Origin: Microbacterium sp. KUDC0406
Lineage (GTDB): Bacteria; Actinomycetota; Actinomycetes; Actinomycetales; Microbacteriaceae
NCBI RefSeq assembly: GCF_021582875.1
Contig: NZ_CP091138.1
Coordinates: 2,170,001-2,234,000, forward strand
Direction: 5' to 3'
Length of the DNA: 64,000 bases
The notes under the pieces were generated by a model that worked only from the letters and a program-made list of their open reading frames with translations, made no database searches and had not been told where the DNA came from. The translations under genes and the position numbers were made by a program. Below are positions 7,870 to 15,955 of this stretch, one piece after another (position 1 is the first letter of the stretch; every line of letters starts with the position of its first letter).

Positions 7870-8916
7870 CTATTGACCGGTGAGCTTGTGGATGCGGTCG
7901 ATGTACGTCACGCCATCCGGGTGCACGATGTTGGATGCGACGAACAGCTTGCCGTTGCTGTCGAGTGCGATGCCTTCGAACTCGAAGAGTGTGGCCGCCG
8001 ATGCGGGTACGGTCAGATCGGCCCATCGCACGGGCGTGTAGACCTTGTTGTTTGTGACCGTGCCCAGCGTGGCGAAGATGATGCGGTTCTTGAGTCCGGT
8101 CGCCGTGCCCACTGTGTTCTTGCCGTCCCAGACAGGGATGAGGATCTGATCCTTCGCCGGGTTGTAGGCGATGTCCTGCCCGAGGTTGAACGTCTTGGTG
8201 GTCGGGACGAAGAACTTGTTGCCGAGCTCGAAGTAGTCCCCGGCGATCGTCGCGATGTAGTACGGCCGGCGGATGAGGTTCGAGTCATTGGGATCGGGGA
8301 TGCTCTCATTGGCGGTTCCGACGATCCAGGTGCCGTCACCTCTGTAGGCGATCGATGCGATCTTCTTGTTCGACGTTCCCTTCCGCGCCTTGAAGAGCTT
8401 CGTGATCTCGCCCTGATTGTTGATCTGAGCGACCTGGGGCTCTCCGGGTGCTTCGAGCGTGGGCACGTAGAAGGAGCCGACCTCGAGATAGTCCGTGCCC
8501 GGGGTGCGGTAGTAGGCCAAGCCGTTGGCGTGGCCGAGCGAGTAGGGCTCCGTGCCTCCCTTCAGCCGCACCATGTAGTCAGCCTTCACCGCGCTGGAGG
8601 TGTTGAAATCGTTGATGTGGGAGAAGGTCGCCCATCCGGTCTGATCGGTGCCGGAATGGTCGGACTTGAGCACGTAGGCGTCGCTGTCGCCGACGATGTA
8701 GAGTCCGTTGACGCTTCCCACGCGACGTGTGACGCCGTCCGAGGTGATGTAGGTGTCGGGGATGTCGGCGATCACCGTTCTGTTCAGCGTCGTGATCGGC
8801 GGATTCGTCGTCGCCGACGCACCCGCTCCCAGCGTCGCGACCATCGCGCCGCTGAGCAGGAGCGCGGGCACCGCCCTCCTCGGGCGCACCCACTCGCGGA
8901 TCGTCTTCTTCTTCAT
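7870..8916 (-). CDS. secreted propeller-like protein, unknown function
   Basis: 348 residues with a long N-terminal signal peptide: basic start, hydrophobic core PALLLSGAMVATLGAG and a likely cleavage after ASA near residue 36. The mature part has repeated strand units (NGLYIVGDSDAYVLKS; GLAYYRTPGTDYLEVGSF; IASIAYRGDGTWIVGTA; EFEGIALDSNGKLFVASN) resembling a beta-propeller. No catalytic motif is recognised. ATG at 8916 has GGAGG eight bases upstream. It is divergent from the FAD oxidoreductase gene and upstream of mgtC. It may bind or process a carbohydrate outside the cell, but nothing in the sequence proves it. Confidence 0.65.
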   Translation of the reverse strand: MKKKTIREWVRPRRAVPALLLSGAMVATLGAGASATTNPPITTLNRTVIADIPDTYITSDGVTRRVGSVNGLYIVGDSDAYVLKSDHSGTDQTGWATFSHINDFNTSSAVKADYMVRLKGGTEPYSLGHANGLAYYRTPGTDYLEVGSFYVPTLEAPGEPQVAQINNQGEITKLFKARKGTSNKKIASIAYRGDGTWIVGTANESIPDPNDSNLIRRPYYIATIAGDYFELGNKFFVPTTKTFNLGQDIAYNPAKDQILIPVWDGKNTVGTATGLKNRIIFATLGTVTNNKVYTPVRWADLTVPASAATLFEFEGIALDSNGKLFVASNIVHPDGVTYIDRIHKLTGQ

Positions 8917-8995
8917 CGTTCAACGCCTCCTTGCGTCTCGTGTATCACTGATGTGTCGGTCACCGGATGCTCCTTGCACATCCAGCGATGGAATC

Positions 8996-9025
8996 TTGAC
9001 AGGTATATCCTTATACTTCAAGTAT
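8996..9025 (+). promoter_or_regulatory. candidate promoter/operator for the oxidoreductase operon
   Basis: A perfect -35 hexamer TTGACA (8996-9001) is followed by GTATA-TCCT-TATAC (9003-9016), an inverted repeat that would lie between the -35 and any -10. The -10 box is poor (AAGTAT near 9020). The 218-bp divergent region 8917-9134 is unusually AT-rich for this genome. LacI-type repression is plausible. Confidence 0.35.
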
Positions 9026-9134
9026 CGTTCTCAGTTATCCCTACGGATGCTGCAACGGAAACAACCGATTTCACGCACATATCGGACGACGGACTCATCC
9101 GTATAACTATTTATCTACGAGGATCAGGTGAAGG

Positions 9135-10532
9135 ATGGACAAGATGCCGCTGCAGGAGGAGAGCTCGGTGCTCGTGACGGAGCGGAGCAGGGAGATACCT
9201 GTCGCCGACCGCTATGATGTGATCGTCTGCGGCGGAGGTCCGTCCGGCGTGATCGCGGCCGTCGCTGCGGCACGCACCGGCGCGCGCACCCTCTTGATCG
9301 AGCGCTACGGCTTCGTCGGCGGCATGTCCACGAGCGCCCTGGTGACGCCGATCAGCGAGTTCCGCATCAACGGGAAGCAGCACATCGGCGGCATCCCGTT
9401 CGAGCTCCTCCGCAACGCTGCAGCGCTCGGTGGCGCCGATATCGAGCGCGACAGCGGAAACTATCCTGTCAACGACGAGGTGCTCAAGCTCGCGGCTCAG
9501 CGGCTGCTCCTCGACAGCGGAGTCTCGCTCCTCTACCACTCCTGGTTCTCCGGGTGCATCATGGACGGCGACCGCGTATCGCATGTCGTCGTGCAGAACA
9601 AGGCCGGACGCGTGGCCTACGCCGCCGACGCGTTCGTCGACTGCACGGGGGATGCCGACCTGGTGCGCGCTGCGGGTTTCCCGACAGCCAAAGGCACTGT
9701 CCTGCAACCGGCGACGCTGTGGTTCCAGCTCGCCGGCGTGGACACCGACATGTTGCAAGAGATCTTCGGGGATGCCGTGGGCGGCATCCTTCCCGTATCC
9801 GACACGATCCGGGACCGCCTTCATGAGCTGAACGCCCAAGGGGAGATCCCGATCTTCGGCGGACCATGGATCAGCAGGTTCTTCCACGACGGCATGGTGA
9901 GCATCAACGTGCTCCGCGAGCCCACCGACGCCAGCGATCCCGAGTGGTTCACACGCACCGAGTGCAGCCTTCGCGAGAACATGCATCAGATGATCGACGT
10001 ACTGCGTTCCAACTTCCCCGAGTTCAAAGACAGCTGGCTGATGAAGTCCGGCATCCAGACCGGCGTGCGCGAGACCTACCACATCGTGGGTCTCTACAAA
10101 CTCACAAAGGACGACGTCATCGTCCCGAAGGCGTTCCCCGACACCGTCGCCAAGGGCGCCCACGTCATCGACATCCATGACTCGGACGGCACCGGGCAGA
10201 GCGATTTCACCGTGCCGAAGCAGGAGTACAACATCCCGCTGCGAGCACTCGTGCCCCGTGGCAGCCGCAACCTCGTCACCGCAGGACGATGCATCAGCGC
10301 CGATGGCCCCGGGTTCGGCTCCGTCCGGACTATGGCGACATGCATGGCGATGGGCCAGGGAGCGGGGATCGCGGCGGCATTGCACGTGCAACGTGGACAT
10401 AGCATGTCGCAGATGGACGTCGCCGCGCTGCGCGAAACGTTGATCGCCCAGGGCGCCATCGTCGACTTCGACAACTGCGCGAACGACGACGCTGAGCCGC
10501 CCATGCCGGAAGTGGAGATGAGCGAGGCATGA
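9135..10532 (+). CDS. FAD-dependent oxidoreductase
   Basis: 465 residues. Residues 27-50 hold the dinucleotide-binding Rossmann motif (DVIVCGGGPSGVIAA), followed by LLIERYGFVGGMST. This places it in the FAD_oxidored family, whose members occur in sugar-acid and polyol catabolic clusters. A C-terminal FAD-binding block (LVTAGRCISADGPGFGSVRTMA) is complete. Start is ATG 9135 with GGTGAAGG just upstream; ATG 9144 is the alternative. Its stop overlaps the next gene as ATGA, so the pair is coupled. It probably oxidises a polyol- or sugar-derived substrate in the cytoplasm; the substrate is unknown. Confidence 0.85.
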   Translation: MDKMPLQEESSVLVTERSREIPVADRYDVIVCGGGPSGVIAAVAAARTGARTLLIERYGFVGGMSTSALVTPISEFRINGKQHIGGIPFELLRNAAALGGADIERDSGNYPVNDEVLKLAAQRLLLDSGVSLLYHSWFSGCIMDGDRVSHVVVQNKAGRVAYAADAFVDCTGDADLVRAAGFPTAKGTVLQPATLWFQLAGVDTDMLQEIFGDAVGGILPVSDTIRDRLHELNAQGEIPIFGGPWISRFFHDGMVSINVLREPTDASDPEWFTRTECSLRENMHQMIDVLRSNFPEFKDSWLMKSGIQTGVRETYHIVGLYKLTKDDVIVPKAFPDTVAKGAHVIDIHDSDGTGQSDFTVPKQEYNIPLRALVPRGSRNLVTAGRCISADGPGFGSVRTMATCMAMGQGAGIAAALHVQRGHSMSQMDVAALRETLIAQGAIVDFDNCANDDAEPPMPEVEMSEA

Positions 10533-12041
10533 CTGATCCGATTCGCCCCGCTGGCGCCGTCGCACGGCTGTGCCGTGCGACGCTGCAAGATCTGCCCGAC
10601 GAGGTCGCCGTTCCCGACTATCTCGACGATGAACCGCGCGTCGGCGTGGTCCACATCGGCGTCGGGAACTTCCATCGTTCCCACCAGGCGATGTACCTCG
10701 ACCGTCTCCTCACCGCGCGGAGCGAGGGAGCCGTCGCGATCTGCGGTATCGGCATCCGTCCCGAAGACCGGCCGTTGCTGAGTGCGCTGCAGGCACAATC
10801 GGGACTCTACAGCCTGTCCCTTTTCGCCACCGACGGGGCCGTGGAGACGCGCATCATCGGGTCCCTGCGAGAAACGCTGCTGATGCCCGATGATCCGGAC
10901 GGCGTACTCGCCCGCCTCTGCGACCCGGCCGTCAAGATCGTCAGCCTGACGATCACGGAGAGCGGCTACGTCGAGGACGCGACCACGGGCCGGCGCGCCG
11001 CAGACGACCAAGTCGTCCGCGCGGAGACCGCGGACGGTCTGACGACGCCTCGGACGGCGTTCGGTCTGCTCGTCGTCGCCCTGCGGGCCAGACGCGCCGC
11101 GGGAACGCCGCCCTTCACAGTCATGTCCTGCGACAACATCCAGGGGAACGGAGCCATCGCGCGGGCGAGCGTCGTGGAGACTGCTCGACTGGTCGATCCC
11201 GACCTCGCCGACTGGATCGACCGACACGTCGCCTTCCCGAGCACAATGGTCGATCGGATCACGCCGAGCCCGACGCACGCGCAGCTCGGACTGGTGCGTA
11301 GCGTTCTCGGTCTCCACGACGAAGCACCGGTCGTGGCAGAACCCTTCGTCCAGTGGATCCTCGAGGACGACTTCCCGTCGGGACGTCCGCCGCTCAGAGG
11401 ATGCCGGCGTGATCTTCACGGAGGACATCGGCGCATACGAGTCGATGAAGCTCCGGCTCCTCAACGGCGCACATCAGGTGCTGGCGTACATCGGCCTCCT
11501 CCGTGGGCATCGATTCACCCACGGAGCCGTCGCGGATCCCGTGGTCCGGCGATGGCTGGACGCGTACTGGCAGGATCTCGCGCTTCCGACTCTCGATCTT
11601 CCGGACGGGATCGACGGCGACGACTACATCCGCACACTCGTCGAGCGATTCGGCAACCCGGCCATCGCCGACACGCTCGAGCGCCTGGCCACGGACTCCG
11701 GCGCCAGGATGGCGAAGTTCGTCCTCCCCGTCCTCGTCGACGCCCGCAACCGTCCCGGTTTCGCCGAGTTGACCGCGGTCATCCTCGAAAGCTGGGCCTT
11801 TGCCGTCACCTCGAGTTCCTCGGATCTGATCACCTCAGGCGTCCCGTCCGACACACGCGCAACGATCACCGAAGGGAAGTCGCTCCTCTCGGCGGTGGAC
11901 TGGCTGGGCCCACTGTCGATGGACGACGTCCTATCCCATGCCATGACCGCAGTACGGAAGACGTTCGATCTCCTCGGACCATCGGACGGACTGGAGCACC
12001 TTCTGCCGCAGGGGTCTGGCCGCGCGCAGGAGGTCTTCTAG
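10529..12041 (+). pseudogene. mannitol-dehydrogenase-family oxidoreductase, frameshifted
   Basis: A full-length gene (about 500 residues) in two frames. The N-terminal part runs from ATG 10529 and has the NAD-binding start VVHIGVGNFHRSHQAMYL and the SCDNIQGNG motif of the family (mannitol 2-dehydrogenase, fructuronate reductase, D-arabinitol dehydrogenase). After GRPPL near 11396 the frame changes by one base and continues as EDAGVIFTEDIGAYESMKL to the stop at 12041, covering the whole C-terminal domain with the lysine-containing ESMKLRLLNG. One surplus base explains it. Either the gene is recently inactivated or there is a sequencing indel. It would reduce or oxidise a sugar/polyol delivered by the ABC importer. 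Confidence 0.8.
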
Positions 12042-12050
12042 CCTGTCGAC

Positions 12051-12363
12051 GTGTGCCGCGACATCATCGCGCTGACCAGCTTCGAGCCAACCGCCACCGA
12101 CGAAGAGTGCCACGACGCCGCGCTGCAGATCGTGCGCAAGATCGCCGGAATATCAGACCGTCGCGCGTCGACCAGGAGTCTTCGACCACGCCGTCCAGGA
12201 GATCACGCAGGCAACCCGCCGGGTGCTCGATAGGTTCGTCAACTCGGCGCCGCCGAAGAACCCCGTTGAGGAGGCGGCCAAGCAGCAGGCCCGCTCGACC
12301 GACCGCTACGAGGCGATCCTCGTCTACCGGCAGGAGGAGCGCGCCACCCGTTCTCTAGGCTGA
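12051..12363 (+). pseudogene. DUF2277-family gene with two frameshifts
   Basis: The start (GTG 12051) encodes MCRDIIALTSFEPTATDEE, the signature opening of DUF2277 proteins, followed by ALQIVRKIAG. The middle (RPSRVDQES) and the end (FDHAVQEITQATRRVLDRF ... APPKNPVEEAAKQQARSTDRY) lie in other frames. Two missing bases, near 12152 (after GGAATATC) and near 12181 (GTCTT), would restore a protein of about 104 residues ending at TGA 12361-12363. The family is small, cytoplasmic and of unknown function. The homologous ending is well preserved, so decay is recent or the indels are errors. Confidence 0.7.
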
Positions 12364-12387
12364 GTCCTGACGCCACCGCGACGTCGG

Positions 12388-13011
12388 CTACTCCTCGATG
12401 AGCAGCTGGACGAGCCGGCCGAGTTCCTCGCTCCCAGCACGGCGTAGCTGCGCGGCATCCTGACCCTCCATCGCGCCACGCACGGACATCCCTTCCCAGA
12501 CGATCATGAGCATGCGAGCGGCCACCTCGGCGGGAAGACGCAGTCGCAGCAGACCGGCCGAGGCGATGTCGGCGATGATCTGAGCGATGCTGGCGACCAT
12601 CTCACCCTCCTGCGCCAGGTAGGCCGCGCCGAATACCTCGTCGCGGAGTGCCCGGATGCGGATCTCGCTCATCAACATCACGCCGAGGCGGTCGTCGCCA
12701 CCTGAGTCCATGACCTCGCGCACCAGGCCGACCGGATCACACCCCTCGGCGAGCGCTCCGTCGGCGGCCATTTCCTCGACGCGGGTACGCACCGCGTTCA
12801 CCCTCGCCTCGCCGACGGAGCCGGCCAGGGTCAGGAAGAGCTCGTCCATGGAGGCGAAGTTCGAGTAGAAGGCGCCCCGGGTGAACCCCGCGCGGTCGCA
12901 CACCGCCTCGACGGTCGCGCCTTCGAGGCCGACCTCCGCGAACACCTGCGCCGCCGCCTCGAGCAGCCGGGCGCGCGTGTTCTCGCGGCTTCGCGTCGCG
13001 ATCGTCGTCAC
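12388..13011 (-). CDS. TetR-family regulator of the MMPL/Pip operon
   Basis: 207 residues with an N-terminal TetR HTH (RARLLEAAAQVFAEVGLEGATVEAVCDRAGFTRGAFYSNF, split over two helices and the recognition helix) and a C-terminal helical ligand domain. GTG at 13011 is preferred over GTG 13020 because GGAGG lies eight bases before the former and almost touches the latter. It is divergent from the MMPL operon; a 24-bp inverted repeat at 13100-13123 covers that operon's promoter and is the likely operator. It probably relieves repression when a toxic or lipid-like ligand binds. Confidence 0.85.
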   Translation of the reverse strand: MTTIATRSRENTRARLLEAAAQVFAEVGLEGATVEAVCDRAGFTRGAFYSNFASMDELFLTLAGSVGEARVNAVRTRVEEMAADGALAEGCDPVGLVREVMDSGGDDRLGVMLMSEIRIRALRDEVFGAAYLAQEGEMVASIAQIIADIASAGLLRLRLPAEVAARMLMIVWEGMSVRGAMEGQDAAQLRRAGSEELGRLVQLLIEE

Positions 13012-13092
13012 TGTCGGCACCTCCGGATCTCAGACTCGGCACTTCTCACACCCCGCACACAGACTCTCACGACCCGCTGGGAATACGATGCA

Positions 13093-13123
13093 TTGACGTA
13101 CTCAATACACGTCTGTATCGAGT
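13093..13123 (+). promoter_or_regulatory. promoter of the MMPL operon with overlapping TetR operator
   Basis: -35 TTGACG (13093-13098) and -10 TATCGA (13116-13121) are 17 bp apart. The inverted repeat ACTCAATACA-CGTC-TGTATCGAGT (13100-13123, 9 of 10 arm positions matching) covers the spacer and -10 box. Location and symmetry fit a TetR site. Confidence 0.6.
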
Positions 13124-13156
13124 TCACGAATGCATCCAACGCCTGGGGAGGCCCCC

Positions 13157-15955
13157 GTGTCCACTCTGCTGTCCTCGCTCGGACGCTGGTCGTACCGCCA
13201 CCCGTGGCGAGTGCTGGTCTCCTGGCTTCTCGTGCTCGGCATCGCCGGCGGCGGCGCCGTGGTGCTCGGCGCCGGCACCGACAACACCTTCTCGATCCCC
13301 GGCACCGAGTCGCAGTCCGGTCTCGAGCAGCTCTCCCGCACCTTCCCCGAGGTCAGCGGCACGAACGCGCAGTTCATCGTGGTCGCCGCAGAAGGCGACA
13401 AGGTCACGGACGACCCGTACAAGAGCGACATCGAGCAGGCGGTCTCAGACCTCGAGGATGTCGACGGCGTGCTCGCCGTCACCTCGCCCTACGACGAGAA
13501 CATCGACGGCATGGTCAGCGACGACGACAGCGCGGCGATCGTCCGGCTGCAGTTCGAGGGCCAGGCCACCGACGTCACGCCCGAGGCCAAGGCCGAACTC
13601 GAGGGCATCGTGCACGATCTGCGCGACGAACTGCCGAACGGGTCCGACACGGCCCTCGGCGGTGATCTGTTCGCGATGTCGATCCCCACCGTCACGCTGA
13701 CCGAGGCCGTCGGCCTGATCATCGCGCTGCTCGTGCTGATCGTCACGTTCCGCTCGTTCGTCGTCGCGGGACTCCCGCTGGCCACCGCGCTCCTGGGCGT
13801 CGGCATCTCGATGGCCGGCATCTTCGCCGCCACCGCGTTCGCCACGGTGTCGTCCACCACGCCGCTGCTGGCGCTCATGCTCGGTCTCGCTGTCGGCATC
13901 GACTACGCGCTGTTCATCGTCGCCCGACACCAGGACCAGGTCAGAGCCGGCGTCGAACCGGAGGAGTCCGCGGCGCGCTCGGTCGGCACGGCCGGCTCGG
14001 CCGTCGTGTTCGCCGGCGTCACGGTGCTGATCGCCCTGATCGGGCTCGGCTTCGCCGGCATCCCGTTCCTCACCACGATGGGAATCGCGGCATCCGTCGC
14101 CGTCGCGATCGCCGTGGCGATCGCCGTGACCCTCACCCCCGCCTTCCTGGGCTTCCTCAAGGGGCGGGTCGCCGGGCGCGCGCCGCGCGTGAAGAAGGTC
14201 GCTAAGGCGGATGTCACGGACGCTGAAGACGTTTCGTCTCGCTCCGCTCGCTCAACGACCGGGAAGCGGAGCTTCTCGCAGCGCTGGGTGGGCGGTGTCA
14301 CGAAGCATCCGGTGATCGTGTCGATCGCCGTCGTGCTGGGTCTGGGCATCGTCGCGGTGCCCGCGCTGAGCCTGAACCTCGCCCTGCCGAACGCCGGCCA
14401 GCTGCCACAGGACTCCGAGGCACGGGTGAACTACGACCTCACCGCCGACCACTTCGGCCCCGGCTTCAACGGTCCGCTGATCCTGACCGGCACGATCGTG
14501 ACCTCGAAGGATCCGCTGAACCTCATGCAGGACCTCGGCGACGAGGTCGCCGGTCTGCCCGGCGTCGCCGAGGTGCCGCTGGCAACCCCGAACGCCACCG
14601 CCGACACCGGGATCGTGCAGGTCGTGCCGACCACCGCACCGGATGACCCGGCGACCGCCGACCTGGTGCGCGAGCTGCGCTCGCACCACGACGAATGGCT
14701 CGACGAGTACGGCATCGATCTGAAGGTGACCGGTTTCACGGCCGTCGCGATCGACATCTCCGACCAGCTCGGTGCGGCCCTGCTGCCGTTCGGGATCTTC
14801 GTGATCGGTCTGTCGCTGATCCTGCTGGCGATCGTGTTCCGCTCGATCTGGGTGCCCGTCACGGCCGCCCTCGGGTACCTGCTCTCGATCGTCGCCGCCT
14901 TCGGCGTGGTGGCCGCGGTGTTCGAGTGGGGCTGGTTCGCCGACCTGCTGCACGTCGCGCGCACCGGCCCGATCATCTCGTTCATGCCGATCGTGCTGAT
15001 GGGCGTCCTGTTCGGCCTGGCGATGGACTACCAGGTGTTCCTCGTCTCCCGTATGCGGGAGGACTACGTGCACGACCCGGCCAGGAAGGATGCGTCGACC
15101 CGGCGCGATGCCGCGATCCGCGCCGTCCGCACCGGCTTCACGGGATCGGCGAAGGTCGTGACCGCCGCCGCACTGATCATGTTCGCCGTGTTCGTCGCAT
15201 TCGTGCCGGAGGGCGATTCGTCGCTGAAACCGATCGCCCTGGGCCTCGCTTCCGGCATCGCGATCGACGCGTTCCTGGTGCGCATGACACTCATCCCCGC
15301 CCTGATGGCGATCCTCGGCGACCACGCCTGGCGCATCCCGCGCTGGATGGAGCGCATCCTTCCGCACGTCGACATCGAGGGCGAGGCCGTCGAGCGCGAG
15401 CGAGCGCTGGTGTCCTGGCCCGGCGACGACAGCGTCGTCGCGGCGGACGGACTCACCGTGGCCGCGCCCGCCGTCGAGGACGTCACCATGCGACTCGCAC
15501 CGAACGGTGCGTTCATCGCGACCGGAGCGGATGCCCGCGCGCTGCGCGCCCTCGCGCTGACCGTCGCCGGCCGGGTGAAGCCGGATGCCGGACGCCTCCG
15601 GGTGACCGGGCACCTGCTGCCCGGCCGCGCGGCCTGGGTGCGCAGGCACGTCGGATGCGTGATCGTCGACGACGCGGCATCCGCTCCTCATGAGCTCGCC
15701 GCGGCGCTGCGCGGCGGCACCGACCTCGTCGTGATCGACGGCGTCGACCGGCTCTCGGGCGCGGACCGCGACCAGGTCGCCGCCGCCCTGCGCGACTCCG
15801 ACGCGGCCGTGTTCGCCACCGCCGCCGATCCTTACGCCGCGAAGGCACTGCTGTCCGATGCCGGCCGCGCCGAGGCATCCGTCCTCGACCTGCGCGAGCC
15901 CGCGACCCGTACGGCATCCGACTCCCCCACCGAGACCACCGAGGTGACCGCATGA
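13157..15955 (+). CDS. MMPL-family transporter with degenerate ABC-ATPase-like tail
   Basis: 932 residues from GTG 13157, which has GGGAGG five bases upstream. It has two copies of the RND/MMPL unit: an extracytoplasmic domain after helix 1 and clusters of helices (about residues 170-350 and 540-750) with the MMPL motif GLAVGIDYALFIVARHQDQ in the first half and FGLAMDYQVFLVSRMREDY in the second. These transporters export lipids or drugs with proton-motive force. Residues about 356-367 (SSRSARSTTG) are encoded by a palindromic repeat inserted in frame. Residues about 760-920 resemble an ABC ATPase that has lost its Walker A lysine and signature (VAGRVKPDAGRLRVTGHLLP; TDLVVIDGVDRL). It overlaps the next gene as ATGA. 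Confidence 0.88.
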   Translation: MSTLLSSLGRWSYRHPWRVLVSWLLVLGIAGGGAVVLGAGTDNTFSIPGTESQSGLEQLSRTFPEVSGTNAQFIVVAAEGDKVTDDPYKSDIEQAVSDLEDVDGVLAVTSPYDENIDGMVSDDDSAAIVRLQFEGQATDVTPEAKAELEGIVHDLRDELPNGSDTALGGDLFAMSIPTVTLTEAVGLIIALLVLIVTFRSFVVAGLPLATALLGVGISMAGIFAATAFATVSSTTPLLALMLGLAVGIDYALFIVARHQDQVRAGVEPEESAARSVGTAGSAVVFAGVTVLIALIGLGFAGIPFLTTMGIAASVAVAIAVAIAVTLTPAFLGFLKGRVAGRAPRVKKVAKADVTDAEDVSSRSARSTTGKRSFSQRWVGGVTKHPVIVSIAVVLGLGIVAVPALSLNLALPNAGQLPQDSEARVNYDLTADHFGPGFNGPLILTGTIVTSKDPLNLMQDLGDEVAGLPGVAEVPLATPNATADTGIVQVVPTTAPDDPATADLVRELRSHHDEWLDEYGIDLKVTGFTAVAIDISDQLGAALLPFGIFVIGLSLILLAIVFRSIWVPVTAALGYLLSIVAAFGVVAAVFEWGWFADLLHVARTGPIISFMPIVLMGVLFGLAMDYQVFLVSRMREDYVHDPARKDASTRRDAAIRAVRTGFTGSAKVVTAAALIMFAVFVAFVPEGDSSLKPIALGLASGIAIDAFLVRMTLIPALMAILGDHAWRIPRWMERILPHVDIEGEAVERERALVSWPGDDSVVAADGLTVAAPAVEDVTMRLAPNGAFIATGADARALRALALTVAGRVKPDAGRLRVTGHLLPGRAAWVRRHVGCVIVDDAASAPHELAAALRGGTDLVVIDGVDRLSGADRDQVAAALRDSDAAVFATAADPYAAKALLSDAGRAEASVLDLREPATRTASDSPTETTEVTA
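14231..14262 (+). repeat. palindromic repeat family A, inside MMPL coding sequence
   Basis: GTTTCGTCTCGCTCCGCTCG followed by CTCAACGACCGG. The same word occurs between genes at 30584-31048, 41352-41446 and 57104-57226 and inside ccdA, oppF and sbcC. Here it is read in frame as SSRSARSTTG. Confidence 0.8.

Noticed and set aside
10529..12358. A 609-codon open frame as one protein
   Set aside because: After about codon 290 it becomes Arg/Pro-rich shadow sequence while the true C-terminal domain continues in another frame.
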